From the NCBI GenBank assembly GCA_019722365.1, contig JADFUC010002122.1, positions 62,001 to 126,000 of the forward strand: DNA of 64,000 nt. The letters are read 5' to 3'. The DNA comes from Lithospermum erythrorhizon. Lineage: Eukaryota; Streptophyta; Magnoliopsida; Boraginales; Boraginaceae. Below the pieces are notes generated by a model, which did no database searches, was not told where the DNA came from, and was given only the letters and a program-made list of their open reading frames with translations. Both the position numbers and the translations under genes were made by a program. Below are positions 36,930 to 49,307 of this stretch, one piece after another (position 1 is the first letter of the stretch; the number at the start of each line of letters is the position of its first letter).

Positions 36930-38410
36930 TACTAAACCTACCAAAAGGGGCAAGAACCCAAAATCCCAAATCCTCAAATCAAGTGGTTCTTTGCTCCGAG
37001 GTGGGGTTCTTGAATCCCTGGCAGTGAAAATGTAAATCGCCTTTACTATCTAGAGGTGAAAAAAGTGGAAGAATTGGCAAGCCCTAACATTGCTTGATGG
37101 ATATTATTATGATGGAGACTAGGAGGGGGCGACGTGCAGGATCTTGTCAAATTCCAAAAATGGGAGAAATTTGTGGAGTAAGAGATCTACGACACATGCT
37201 TTCCGGATTGGGTTTATTTCTTATGAGCATGTTGTTATTCACGCTCCAAATAGTAATAATCTCGATATTATTAAGGTGGAATTGATAGGAGGTCGTTTTG
37301 AGTATAAGATGAGAAATTTAGGGAGGACTTTTGGGTTGTCATGTAGTGTTTCTCTAGTTATCACCGGTTGATGTGTGGCCTCCAGGATTGAGTCGGCAAA
37401 TGTGGCCTTGATAAACTGAACAATGAGTCGGAGAGGGATTTAGAATGGAGTATGTCGAAAGAAGGGAGTGATCGATACTTTGCGTGCTTACATTTATACA
37501 CCGGAGGCCAGATTCCACATAATACTTGCTTTGTGAAGTAGTTGGTCCCGTGGGTTCTGAGATAGGAATCAGTAGGGTTGTAAATTCTTTGACGCCTGAG
37601 ATTTTGCTCCATGACGACGAATACTGATCATAATTTGCTTTCAGCGTGCGTCCAGCTACATGGGCAATACTAAGGCGACAACTCTTCCATATGGGATGCT
37701 CATTACGCATATAATGGAGTCATGGGGAGGAGATAGGGTGTTTCCGAGGGGTATGCCGTTGATTGGGGGCACACATAGGGTCACCAAGGACTACTTTCGG
37801 ACTTGTACAATTGCCTACCATAATAACCGACTTTGGTGGAAGTGGGAGGCTAAATTAGCTGTGGGAGGATAGAAGAAGCGATTCTAACGCGCTGATGGGA
37901 GGAAATGGTTTAGGGAAGTTGATGATTTGGGAGGACCCGATAATGCCCCGGATAAATGAGGATATTACGATGATGAGACCCGTGATGATGAAGGGATGAT
38001 GATCTTGATGGCGAGGGTGATGATAAGCGATGGTAAAGAGGCTCACCGAGGGCGGCGGAACAAGATCATGACACTAGGCTTAATACAAAGAGATTGCGGA
38101 GGCAACAACTTATTGAGGATGTCCAAATTGCAACTTATGAAAGGCCCGAAGCTGGCTTCTCGAGGAAAACAAGAAGATAAAGGACTATGTCAAGGGTGCA
38201 ATTCCTCTCTTGTTTTGGAGATGCTAATGAGAAGACCAAGGCCCACAAGAAATATTTGGAGCATTCGGACAACGAGGCCGAGGTTGAGGATACCACCGGG
38301 ATTGCGGGTACAAATTGCGTCCGGCGTCTACGTCGCGTCCGACTTCTTAACACCTCCGGGGATTAGTCTTGAAGATTATATCATTGATGATGATGATGCA
38401 AGGAGGATCT
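36930..38410 (+). pseudogene. Extra coding remnant between RNase H and the 3' LTR
   Basis: Fragments in changing frames (37144-37371, 37660-37872, 37996-38412) contain TTLPYGMLITHIMESWG and a Trp-rich RLWWKWEAK, then an acidic/basic tail. The 'LPYGMLITHI' block resembles the 'putative plant transposon protein' domain (Transposase_32) found in many plant elements; this is family recall, not a search. SIRE-type elements often carry an additional ORF in this position. Stops and shifts make it inactive. Confidence 0.5.
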
Positions 38411-38821
38411 GATGGAGTCTTTCTTTAGTGCAGATAGCGGTGAATTACGAAGATCATCTAGAGGACTTTGATGGCTTTGACAACATATGTTTTTATCTTT
38501 AGTTGTTGTTTAACATTTAGTTTTTTTATCTTTCGTGCCCCCACTTTTTGTGATGATCACGAGGGAGTGTAATGGAGCTTATGCTTTTGAATATTTATTC
38601 TTTTATGTTAGCATGTTGGATGTTTATCTCTTATGATGGTTGTTGGATGGCTTATTATCTATCTTATGCCATGCTATTATATTGTGCTTCATTGATATGT
38701 CATCCTTGGGTTATTATGGTTTTATTTCGTAAGAAAACCGTGGGAATCTTATGTTGAGGGGGAGCGTTGCTTTTTGTCTTATATTTTCTTCCCCTTAGCA
38801 TAAGTCAATTTGTTATCATCA

Positions 38822-38834
38822 AAAAGGGGGAGTT
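38822..38834 (+). promoter_or_regulatory. Polypurine tract
   Basis: 'aaaagggggagtt' abuts the TGTTGA start of the 3' LTR, the normal site for plus-strand DNA priming. A second purine run (gagggggagcg) lies at 38756-38766. Confidence 0.85.
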
Positions 38835-40177
38835 TGTTGAATAATGGTATTCGATTGAGCACATTTTTGAAGATAACAAATTGTTTAAGCGAACAATCCC
38901 GTTTTGAGTGAGCGTGTATTCGGGGTTTATTCTTTAATAAGTTCAAGCGCTTAAATGTTGATCGGAATATTCGGAGGCTCATCGGATGAGTCTAACAAGC
39001 GCCAAAAACCTTTCAAAAGGAGCTGGTAATGCTTTATTGTTTAGGCTTTGTAAAGGCTACTGTTTCCCAGTATGTATCGTTTTAAATATGTGAGTAATGA
39101 CTTTTGCGATTTAATCTTATTGTGTTTTAAAATCGATAGTCCATTAGTTTCTAATTACAAAAGTATAAGATTGATTAAATGGATTAAGTCTACGTACAAA
39201 TGGCGTAGTAATATGTTTAGATTTTGAAATTAGAAGCAAGCTTGATCTTTATTTTGGAAAAGAGAAAATTGAACCATCGAGATCCCGTCGAGAGGGTTCT
39301 GGTCCCGATGATGCGAGACGCCGACCTCACCGATAGAATTACATACGAGGCGGAACATGACCGTTGCACTTAACCCGTGAGGGGCTCATCGATACCCCCA
39401 CAGTCTCGATGGGGTCACGCGATCTTGAGCTTACAGCTTTAAATTTTTGTGCACTATAAAGCCTACTTTCTTTTGAAACAAAAACAACTTTTATTAATTC
39501 TTTTTGACCTAATTCTGAGCAATTAATTCCTTGAATTCAAAAGGCAAAGTCATAACTCCACCATTTATTCTTCCTTATCTTTTTGTAGAGAGTTTCCTGG
39601 TTAATGCGAAAAGTGTATCTCGATTCCTTTATTGTGTTTGGAGTGAAATCCGCTTGTGTGGTGAGCGTAGGGTTTCTTATTCTAAGGATTGAGTAGTAAA
39701 GTGAAATCCTAAGAGGGTGTTCTTGGGTTCCTAATCTAGGTTGATTAGGAGTTAGAATCCTTAGCGGGTAGCTTGGGTCACTTAGTTGGAGGCTAGGTGT
39801 TTGATAATAGTCTTGAGAGAAGTTGCTTGTGTGTATTCAAACATTTTCTTCAAAAGCTAGTTTTCTTTGCCAAAATCAGGAGTTGGAAAGCCCGGCGGTC
39901 GGCGATAGGGAACAGGAAACTCGTTAAAATCGATAATGTATTGTCTTTCTCTCTTTACTCTTTACTTTAGAAGTATTCTTATTAGTATTATTAATCATTT
40001 TTTATAAAGTTAAATTGTTGACTAATCATTCTGAGCTTGGTATTCGATTACATTGAATTAATTTATATACCTATCGTTTATTAATTCAAAATTTGTTAAA
40101 TTACAAAACTTCGAAAAAGAAGAAAATAATTTAATTCAAAACCTTATTCACCCCCTCTAGTTATATCTAGGCTAACA
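38835..40177 (+). repeat. 3' LTR of the SIRE-like element
   Basis: 1343 bp, TGTTGAATAATGG to GGCTAACA, followed by the target copy ATCCA. It aligns with 29843-31194 throughout, including 'tctttaataa', 'gttgatcgg', 'ggttcctaatctaggttgat' and 'cttattcacccc'. Confidence 0.93.
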
Positions 40178-40182
40178 ATCCA

Positions 40183-41885
40183 TTCCATAGAACTATATTT
40201 ACATATTCTCTTAAATTTATTACAAAGCGTATTCCAGACAGCGCAAATACGCTAGTAAAACTCCAGCGGTCGTATTATAGGAATTGTGTTATGTTATATT
40301 AAATGGCCACAACACATGAGAATCCACGCCATGGCATACGGTGAATCTATTACTGTAAATCAAATTACCATGTAATAGAGTCCAACCACTCTCTCAATCG
40401 CGTGAGGTCTTCCAATTGTGAGGGACGGATGTCTAATAGAGAGTTGTCTTGTCAGTAGAGAATCTCTCACATCATAGAATTTAATCTATCCGCGATTTTT
40501 TATTCACCTCGAAGCTTCCACGACTTCATTTATAAAACTTTAACAAGCAAATGTCATCTAAGCTTATATGTACCGTGGCTAATGCGCATGTGGCTTCACA
40601 TATATGTAATTGGGAACTGCAGATGTACAAAGAGGATCGGTCGGTACCATACATTTCAAAGATTGTATGAAGGTTCTTTTGAGTACTCGAGCATGTAAAA
40701 CATTCGTAATGTAGTTGTGCTCCCAAGCAACCTTTGAGAAACTCAAGGTTCATCTTCACTCTTGACCCCATTTTAATTTCAATCAAAATATCAAGATGAA
40801 GATTCTAACTCCATTGCTCTCTATCTCGAGTTTGCAACTTGGACGATAATATAATTGTTTTACTTAACATTTACCGTTTTGAGATGCTTGAACTTCCAAT
40901 AACAATGTCAAGTATGCATCATTACTTAGGAACATTCTTTGGATCACTCATTTAAACACACATGTTGCAACACGTGGGTAATAAGGAAAAAAATTTGAAA
41001 TGCATGTGCATAGTTAGTGTGAATACATTCAACTTGAGGTGAGAACCAAATGTTTGATTCATTTATGACTATATGTTCATTTTAAGCAGAATTATGTTTT
41101 CTTACTTGATGAATCACCATCTAGAGGTAAATAGAGTGAGTTATATTAGGCTAAATTATTGTTCAATTCTATTTCACTCGAGGATGACCTTAGAGTAAAA
41201 TCCATTGAAGTCTGACTTATTCATAACATTATGTCTCTTGCATTAGGCGTATGATACGCCGGGGAATTGTCATACTTGACATTCACGATATGCAGGCCCC
41301 GGAAGTTCTAACAATTTAGTTGAAAATTGTCTCTAAAGGAGCCTCTTGAATACATTCAAGTCATATATTTAATTTCGCTCTTTATATTTCATAATGAAGA
41401 TACTATATATATATACAATAAATTGTAATTCTATAGTAGATGGAAATAAATACCCGGTACCACTTTAGGTTATGTACATGATAGTATAATCACAAACATT
41501 TGGCCGTGTTAAATTATGTCTACTTGAGTGTCATAACTATTAACTTTATCCATTCGGGGCTTATTTAAAAGTTGTTTATCAAACATAACTCTTGATTGTC
41601 ACCAGCGATTGATATGAATAAATTTAAAATAGGTACTTGTGACTTTCAATCGTGAATTTATTTCATTCATTGTGTTTCAATACATTAAGCACAATCCCGT
41701 ACTTGTATCCACTCAACTAGTGACATATTTAAGGTAGAATGAAAATTACGTTGGTATATACAAATTGAAGATTTCATCCATTGTATTTAACTTCATTAAA
41801 CACAATTCTTTACTTACATATCTTCACTTAGCAAATGCAGCGTTTTAATATCAAATGATGTCTCATTCTTTGGATTCTTTATGTT
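40183..41885. other. Intergenic / old repeat hosting a solo LTR
   Basis: AT-rich, no gene found. Together with 42926-43680 it forms a continuous sequence that was split by the solo LTR. Its style ('acatttaccg', 'cattaagcacaatcc' recurring near 41690 and 41800) suggests an antisense LTR, but no terminal repeat was identified. Confidence 0.35.
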
Positions 41886-41890
41886 GATGA

Positions 41891-42920
41891 TGTTGAAATC
41901 AATGAAAATTGATTCCGCTTTTATTATGCGGTTCTGCGATAATTGTGTATCGATTCATTTACGGAGTTGGTAAATGTGATTCTTTGGAACTTAGTGTTCA
42001 CTTGGCTAATTGTATATTATTACTAGTTTGGAGTTCTCATGATAATTTAAGGGGTTATGAGCGATTCTTTAGATACTTTACCTAATTAATTGTTATAATA
42101 ATAGTAATTGGTCAATTATTATTGTGTAACTTGCAATGCTCCCCGAGCCTAGAAGGTCCACACACATACGGTGATATTCGAATTATATTTCATGCATGAA
42201 ATTAAGCGAGACTTGTATATTGGATATGTATCTCTCGATATTTATATATTTGATAAATATATGATGATGAACATCGATTAGTTAAACTTTCAAAGTTTAA
42301 TGATTATGATGAAATTGATGAATAACTTGATAACTTCAATAGTGACTGGAATTAGTATTTTAATTGACTTGTTAAGTTAATTAAAATGAAATAACAACTA
42401 CATTAGTGACTCGTTATTTTGATTAGAAGCATAGCATTCAATTAAGTTAACGAGTTAAAGCTGATTTTCTTAAGAGTTCCTTCACGGGTGGAAATTGGCA
42501 AATGATATTTAAAAGAAGAGACAAGGGTTTTTCATTTCATGAAATCAAAACCCTTGCCTCCACTGCTGGAGAAAACGCCACTCCCTAAGAAATGGAAGAA
42601 TTTATCTTCATTTTTGTTCACTCATATTTTAAGCAGTTGAGTCTCACGGGATTCGATTCCTTCACGGTGTGTGCAATCTAGGGACATCGTTTTTGAGTGT
42701 TGGACAAGCAATTGGAGGTTTCTCAAGGACATTCACGCTGAGGAGGCACATCCCTACTTGATGAGTTGGTTTCATTTCGTCTTCACATTTGTAAATGTAA
42801 GAACTCTTTTATTCATAATTGTAATTTATGTATTTTTAGATTAATATACATTATTTTGAGGATTCCGGGATGTATGAATTGGTGTTTAATCACAAATATA
42901 ATTCATACTAGATTCTAACA
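41891..42920 (+). mobile_element. Solo LTR (copia-like), TSD GATGA
   Basis: 1030 bp beginning TGTTGAAATC and ending GATTCTAACA (inverted-repeat-like ends), flanked by perfect GATGA copies at 41886-41890 and 42921-42925. Same family as 6478-7459. No internal domain, primer site or polypurine tract adjoins it, so it is a solo LTR. Confidence 0.93.
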
Positions 42921-42925
42921 GATGA

Positions 42926-43680
42926 TATAATTGAGAACTTGATAGTATTTATATGGTCTCCCATTACTCTTATCAATTCTGGTGTATCATTCAATGACTT
43001 ATATGCTTGGCCAGCTTCGTATGCGAGCATGAAACTAAACGAAGATTAACGAAACTCCTACTAAGTCTAGTAAGATTTGACTCCGTTCATCTTGTAAAGA
43101 TCGAACTCGGTCTTGTTAAGAGTCATTTTTTCATAAGTATCACTCAATTGTTCAAAATATCATGTATAGAGTTCCAAAAGCGGTTTGAAGTTTGACCGTT
43201 TCATGGATGATTTAAAGCGTGTTCTCTTATAATGTAGTCACCTATCATTATATAAGAGCTCAATTATCTTTCATTGTGCCTTGTATCCTGGCCACTATTA
43301 TACTTGGCTCGTAACGATGATCAAAAATCATGTGAGTCAAAAGCAAATTATCTAAAACGATGGCGGTTAGCTATAATGACCAATTTTGACAACAAATGGG
43401 TAGAATGTGAGGTTTTTGTCAAACCTCTCTTTGTTGTTATTAAATATCATGCTTTTCGATTATGCGATGTTTGAAATGATGAACTTAATCATTAACTTCA
43501 AACTATAAACCTTTTATGTACTCAGCTTTACAAGTGGTGCGTGGCTGCAAATTGGCAAGCCCGATATTGCTTATCAGTTCTCTGAAACCCGCGAGCACAT
43601 GTTTCGTAACAATTCATGAACAAAGTCCATCTTGTTGGTGAAACTAAATACCAATGACATGTCTTAATGCCAATAACCGC
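42926..43680. other. Intergenic, nothing identified
   Basis: Right half of the sequence split by the solo LTR. Short frames at 43007-43195 and 43274-43474 have no family signal. Confidence 0.35.
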
Positions 43681-43689
43681 TACAAAAAA

Positions 43690-46310
43690 AAAAAAAATAA
43701 TTTAAATTTTTTCGGTCGGCGGTGGGATCGTTGATATAAATAATTTTGATGATAATATTATTTAAGTAAATTTTTAGCGAATTACATTTTATAATTTAAT
43801 GGTTTGCTATGGAAAATTTTATCTTTGGAATTGGGTTAGATTTGAGATTTAAATCAGATAAGCGGAGAATTAGCTTGAGCCGAGCGTGACTCGAGTATTT
43901 TAAATGTCATCAATGCACTTATCTTCAGCGTCGTCACCCAGCCAACTGTTTTTCTTGCTTCCTTCATGTTGGCCGAGATTAACACCTCCCCTTGAAATTT
44001 TTCTTCCATTTTCTCTCTTGATTGTAAACCAAACTAGAGATGCGTTTGTAGAGAATATACGTTCTCCCGTCGTTCTCTTCGAGGTTAAGGTATATGAAGT
44101 TAGAGTCTTTTGAAGGATATTTCTTGGGTTTTTGATATAGTTGACTTGTCTATAATTTAATTTTTATGATGAATCTTAGTTGGTTATGGGTTACGTAGTG
44201 TATATAAGTGATAAATTCATGATTTAAGAAGTCGTTTGAGGATGTTATGGTAGAATTTGACTTTTCTAGAGTTTCGAGTTGAAGTTTTGGGGGTGATAAT
44301 TTTATAAGACTTGAAATGTGTAGGGAGTTTAATTGGGACCTTATTGTAGCTATTGTGAGTTAGCTACGGTGATTTAAAATTGATTAAAGGCGTTAAGGTT
44401 GAAAAGTAATATTTTCGAGTTGAGATATAATTAAATATTTTTGGAGTATAGATTGTTAATTAGGGACACATTGATTAGCCCCAGAATGGCTTATAAGTTG
44501 ATTTAAAAGTAATAAGATGGAATTTTAGCGGGGGATCGTTTGGTTGTGTCGATGGGATTATAATTAGATGGTTACTGTCATAATTGGAGCCGTTTAAGAA
44601 ATCATTCCGATTAGGAGTTGGTAATGTTTATTCTTGAGCGTGAATTGGCAGTATTAGTTCCACAGTATACTTTAAAAGATTGTTGTTAGGCCTTGACGCG
44701 GGAAAGGGCACGTTCGTTATCGTTCTTAAGTGAGGACTTTTGTGATAACTAGTAAATTGAGTACTTATCTACATGAATTGTTACTGACGTACTTACTTTA
44801 AATTGTGTAAACATGGTAGTAGTGCGATTATGTGAGAATAATGTACATGTCATTTGTGTTTATGATTCACGACAGAGAATGATATACATGTAATTGTTGT
44901 ATGATTGTATGTGATTCGTTTTGTGTGAGCCATGATATGATTATGTTATTATATTAAACAGCGTTGCGGATTGAGGTAAATGTGAAGCTTGAACTCCCGA
45001 CTTGTATTTCGATTTACGTGCCTTGGTCGGCTGTTGTATTCATGGCCTTATCGGCACTTATGTATTTACGTAGCCTTGTCGGCGGTGTGTTTGACTATGA
45101 TTGTGAGATGTTTAGGCTGTGTGCTTGGATATTGTTTGGGTGTAGAGTAGATGGTTGTTGAGAGGTGATGGTTAGAGTTATGTATGTCTTGAGGTGACTT
45201 GAGTATTAGGATATGATCCTAGAATTGGGATGTGGTTATGGGTTAGGTGGCTCTTTAAGGCGTTGTTATCGACTTTATATGTGGAGTATAAAACGTTGAC
45301 CTTATCGACTTTATACGTCGGTATAAGAGTGTTTTGTATCGACTTTATACGTGGGGTATGAGGCGTTGTGTATCAACTTTATGCGTCGGGGTATAAGGCG
45401 TTATGTATCGACATACTTCGGGTATAAGGCGTTAGTATCGACTTTATACTTAGGTATAAGGCGTTGGTTATCGACTTTATACTTCGGTATAAGAGCATTG
45501 TAGATTGACGGAGTTGAGAACTTTATCCGTGAGTTAAGTCAGGATGTATCTAGTTAATTGATGACTAGGTATAGTTTTGTTGGGTCTACGTGACCCAGTA
45601 ATTTCATGTGGTTTGGTGTGATTTTATTCGGTGAGTTGTATTCATTATTGAGACCACATGTTCTATGTTATGCCATGTAGTGTATGAGAATTTTCTTTGT
45701 AAAGTATAAATATGGCTGGCTAGGTAGTCCCGGGTTATATATCTATATATGTATGCAGTATTTGACTCCTATGTTAATTTGTTTATTATTAAGTAGTATG
45801 GTTTAAGTTTACTTTGATGTTAATTTTACTAAAGAACTGTGAACACCGCACCGTTTTGGGCATTTTATTTGTGCGGGTTGTGAAGACTGACTAGTTGAGC
45901 GGAGAACATTAGAGAGTTTGTTAGGCGGTAGGTGTGTCCGGGTGCTTGAAGGGATCCTCGAGTCTGATTTTGATGTGTTGTCAAGCCCCGTTTTTGATTG
46001 TTGTACTGTGCCAAACTTTGGCAGCAGCCGGTGATTTGTCATTTTGTATTACGATGCGATCTTTACTCTCTTTTAGCCTTACCGGCATTACTATTTATTT
46101 GGGATATGTTGTATATATGGAGTTGGTTGGTTAGATATCACTGGTGATTGTAAATTTTTAAAGCTGAGCCTTTTGGAAATATCGTATGTAAGTTTTGGAA
46201 AGGAAATAGGTAGTTTTAAAAGCGGAGTCGTCTATCGATTTTGGTGATTACGATTTAGGATTATAATGACTCTCACCTCGAGTAGACTGGGCCGGATGGA
46301 TTCATTACAC
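43690..46310 (+). repeat. Ty3/gypsy LTR-like sequence
   Basis: Long non-coding block whose 3' third reads 'ggcattttatttgtgcggg', 'gagaacattagag', 'gtgtccgggtgcttgaagg', 'atcctcgagtc', 'tttaaagctgagcc' and 'cacctcgagtagactggg'. This succession is familiar to me from long LTRs of Tekay/Del-type gypsy elements in asterids (recall, not a search). Neither terminus nor target duplication was found. Likely a single LTR or LTR remnant. Confidence 0.5.
45260..45505. repeat. Minisatellite, ~35-bp unit, about 7 copies
   Basis: 'tatcgacttta' starts at 45267, 45303, 45337, 45371 (variant), 45406 (variant), 45436 and 45469, so the period is 30-36 bp. The consensus is about 'gtatcgactttatacttcgg' plus 'tataaggcgtt'. 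It lies within the gypsy-like LTR. A second short series, 'gccttatcggc' x3, occurs at 45020-45090. Confidence 0.88.
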
Positions 46311-46314
46311 GGTT

Positions 46315-46545
46315 AAAGAGAATGATATATCAAGGAGATAGAACAAAGCATATTTCACGAAATTCTTCTAGCTACCCCGTGATCTTGAAAGAATGATGAA
46401 ATCGATGTCAAACAATTTGATCTTGTGATAATTTGAGGATATATTCACTAAATCACTCCCTACTTCAACATTGAAAAGTTATCAAAATCATGGGACTCAC
46501 GTCGACTAAGGGATATCAGTGATCTGCGGTCGTAGAGGGAGTTGT
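46315..46545 (+). pseudogene. Ty1/copia RNase H C-terminal tail and polypurine tract
   Basis: Reads IYQGDRTKHIS at the start, then in shifted frames SCDNLRIYS (copia S-DNLAD-FTKSLP block), then GLTSTKGYQ-like and a purine run 'agagggagtt' (about 46535) followed by LTR-like sequence. Only the last ~75 codons of the domain are present. It abuts the gypsy LTR-like block, suggesting nesting. Confidence 0.65.
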
Positions 46546-47660
46546 CTGTGTTATGCTCTTTTCCTTAAATCGAACTTTTTGTCCCCGAATGGGTTTTTTC
46601 TGATAAAAGATTTTAAATGAGGCAACATTATAAAAGCGTATGTTGAGAATAATGCTCTTTTTTTCCTTCACTCGATTTTTATTCCCAAGCAGGTTTTTTT
46701 TTCCTAGTAAAGGGTTTATGAGACATATTTTTAGTTAATAGGACATCAGAGAGTGTTATGAAATATTATGGATGTCTTATCGGCCCAAGAAAATGAGATA
46801 ACATAGGACTTAATTAGTTTCTTGCTTTCCAGAGTTACTTGTTTTTCAAATGCTTACTTTGTATATTATATTGGAAGTGTAAATAGACTTGCTTGTGTAT
46901 TGTATACATCGTCCAATAAAAAGCAATAAAATAATCTACTCCTCAGCATTTTATTATTCTCTTTATCTATTTACTTTATTATAAAGTTATATTTATAACA
47001 ATAATCTTGTTAATACTACGTGTTTGACTTATTTTCTAATGTTTTTAGGTTGCTTTTTAATGTGACATAAGATTTTGAGATGTTATAATGTAATGTATTT
47101 GTAGTATAAATGCTTTAGAGTATGCACACAATGTGTTATATTATATATATATAATATATTATATACAATTTGATATATATATATATATTAAATTATAACT
47201 TAATTCTGATAAAAGCTATACGCCTAATGATGTATTATACATGATGTATATGTATATATATAGTAAACTTTATGATCAGTTTGTAATTGATATAATTTGG
47301 TAAGTATCGTATAACATAGAATAATCAACTATGTATAACGATATGATCCATTATAATTTATTATAACATATTATCACTTGATATAATGTCACTACATGAT
47401 GTATTCCAAGACGAAATGGCAAAACTATTCTAAAGCTTTGTGATCCTCTAGTTTGTATTACAACATGATAGTCGCAGGTCTTTTACATGATAGATGCAGG
47501 TTTTGCTACAGCAGATCTGGATCACTCTTTGAGTTGAAAATGATTGAAGATGTTCCCAATGACCAATTGAAACCGGATAGTGAAGTCTTTACTTTAGTAT
47601 AATTAAAATAATAGTTCGGGACCTTATATGGGCTTGATGAGTATTTTACAATTATGTAAA
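46546..47660. other. Probable copia LTR remnant grading into AT-rich DNA
   Basis: 46546-46800 continues from the copia tail and looks like LTR ('ttaaatcgaactttttgtcc', 'aagcaggtttttttttcc'). Beyond 46900 the sequence is AT-rich with a TA-rich run at 47140-47190. No gene. Confidence 0.4.
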
Positions 47661-47664
47661 ATAA

Positions 47665-48500
47665 TAATAGCATATCAGTATTCATTAGAATACATTGAAT
47701 ACGAGTATAATAAGATGTACCATATTACAATATGATGCATTGTTGTCCGTTATCGGATGCAAATTACGATCATACAAAATTTGGCAAAATACATTATTGT
47801 AGCTAACATTTATGTTAGTGTGCATATTTGTTATATCTAGTGGGGACAAGTTTTTATAATATGTAATTATAATAATTTATTTTTAGCATGTCGATTTAGT
47901 AACAACACGATGCTAAGGAATGAATAGTGTTGACATTCAAAGATGTAGCAACCTTCTGAAGCTTAGACGTTATTCAATTAAGTAGAGATAATACATTGCT
48001 CTTCATATATGGAGAAATAATGTTCAATGTCATATTAATTGTCAACATTATATTGTACTTGTATAAATAGAGTAAAAGTTACATTGATATTGATAGAAAA
48101 ATTATTAACATTCCATAGTTCAATTGTACATTTTATTCCGTATAACTTAGGCGGTGTTGCTAATTCTCATAAAGAACTTAAATTAATTAATTCTTTTTTT
48201 TTATTAAGTTTGTTTGTTAACTAATTTAGGACTTAATAAAATAATAGCATATCAGTATTCGTTAGAATACATTGAATACGATATAATAAGATATGCGATA
48301 TTACAATATGATGCATTGTTGTCCATTATCGGATGCAAATTACCGATCATGCAAAATTTGTAAAAATACATAGTTCAATTGTACATTTTATTCATTATAA
48401 CTTAGGCGGTGTTTGCTAATTCTTAAAACTTAAATTAATTAATTCAACTTTTTTTATTATGTTTGTTTGTTAACTAATAATTTTAGGACTTAATAAATAA
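47665..48500. repeat. AT-rich duplications (~135-bp and ~130-bp units)
   Basis: Unit A ('atagcatatcagtattcatt', 'gatgcattgttgtcc', 'atcggatgcaaatta') is at about 47665-47800 and 48239-48367. Unit B ('catagttcaattgtacattt', 'aacttaggcggtgtt', 'gttaactaat') is at about 48112-48240 and 48368-48500. The order B-A-B shows a local tandem duplication of about 256 bp, with an older A copy upstream. Confidence 0.82.
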
Positions 48501-49300
48501 AATATTATCAAATTCTTAAAAATATTTTAAGTTAAAATTCTTAATTTAATTTTTTCTCTTAACCAAAATCGGAAGTGATAAATTACATACTTACTCTCCG
48601 TAATATTAATAAATATTAATATTTGTAATTATAAACAAATGATAAATAATTATAATTATAAAAATAATAATGGCATGTACAAAATAAAGAGAGAATGAAT
48701 AAATATAATAAGGATCTATTATGGAGTAATGCGGATGAAAGATAATGTGAATTTATTAGTTAAATTTATGCTAACAAGTTGAAACGTAATAAAGACAACT
48801 TCAAGCTTTCTTCAACCTCATACAACGGCGGAAATGCTTGAATAAATCGATTTGCAGCTTCGTTTAACTGTGCTTTAACACTACTTCGATTTAGTCTCTT
48901 GTCCAAGCTCCAGCAAATGTGAATTTGGATGAACCATAAATTCGTGTTGAATGGTTACCTGAGTCGATAATAATATAGCATACCGACTTCTTCCTGATTG
49001 GAAGGCGATTGAGGTTGCATGATTGAGAAAATATATATAAGCTAAGATTGTTACATTTATCATATTGAAGTAATGTGCTTATTGCTTATTGCTTATTTAA
49101 AATACAACAAGGTTCATACATACTATGCCAAGATATTAGCAAAGATACATGCAATAAGTTCATTATAATTATTCCCTTATTTGGACAGTAAATATATAGG
49201 TAATATAAATTCAAAACCTAAGTATTCGCAGAGAAATTTTAAGGATCGTTTTCATTGTTTAAATCGCCTTTTTAAGTAGCCAAATTGCATAACTATGTCA
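48501..49300. other. Intergenic, no assigned gene
   Basis: AT-rich. On the minus strand, 48880-49063 gives a 60-residue frame with a possible donor after STQ (48956), but no family is recognised. It includes the 3' flank of the CYP96A pseudogene. Confidence 0.35.
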
Positions 49301-49307
49301 ATAATAT

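Larger units (their letters stand above)
29843..40177 (+). mobile_element. Complete but decayed SIRE-like Ty1/copia retrotransposon, TSD ATCCA
   Basis: 10.3 kb bounded by two LTRs that start TGTTGAATAATGG and end GGCTAACA (the 5' copy ends ggctaac-g). Perfect ATCCA duplications lie at 29838-29842 and 40178-40182. Internal order: primer site, gag with zinc knuckle, protease, integrase, reverse transcriptase, RNase H, then a 2.8-kb region between RNase H and the 3' LTR. Protease-integrase-RT order is diagnostic of Ty1/copia. Long LTRs, the coiled-coil gag and a long post-RNase H region point to the SIRE/Maximus lineage. Every coding domain is broken by frameshifts and stops, many of them 1-4 nt indels. 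Confidence 0.95.

Noticed and set aside
41690..41830. Possible internal tandem repeat ('cattaagcacaatcc' recurring)
   Set aside because: Only two loose copies, with too little similarity around them to define a repeat unit.
48881..49063. Small minus-strand gene with a splice donor
   Set aside because: 60 residues without family signal and no partner exon.
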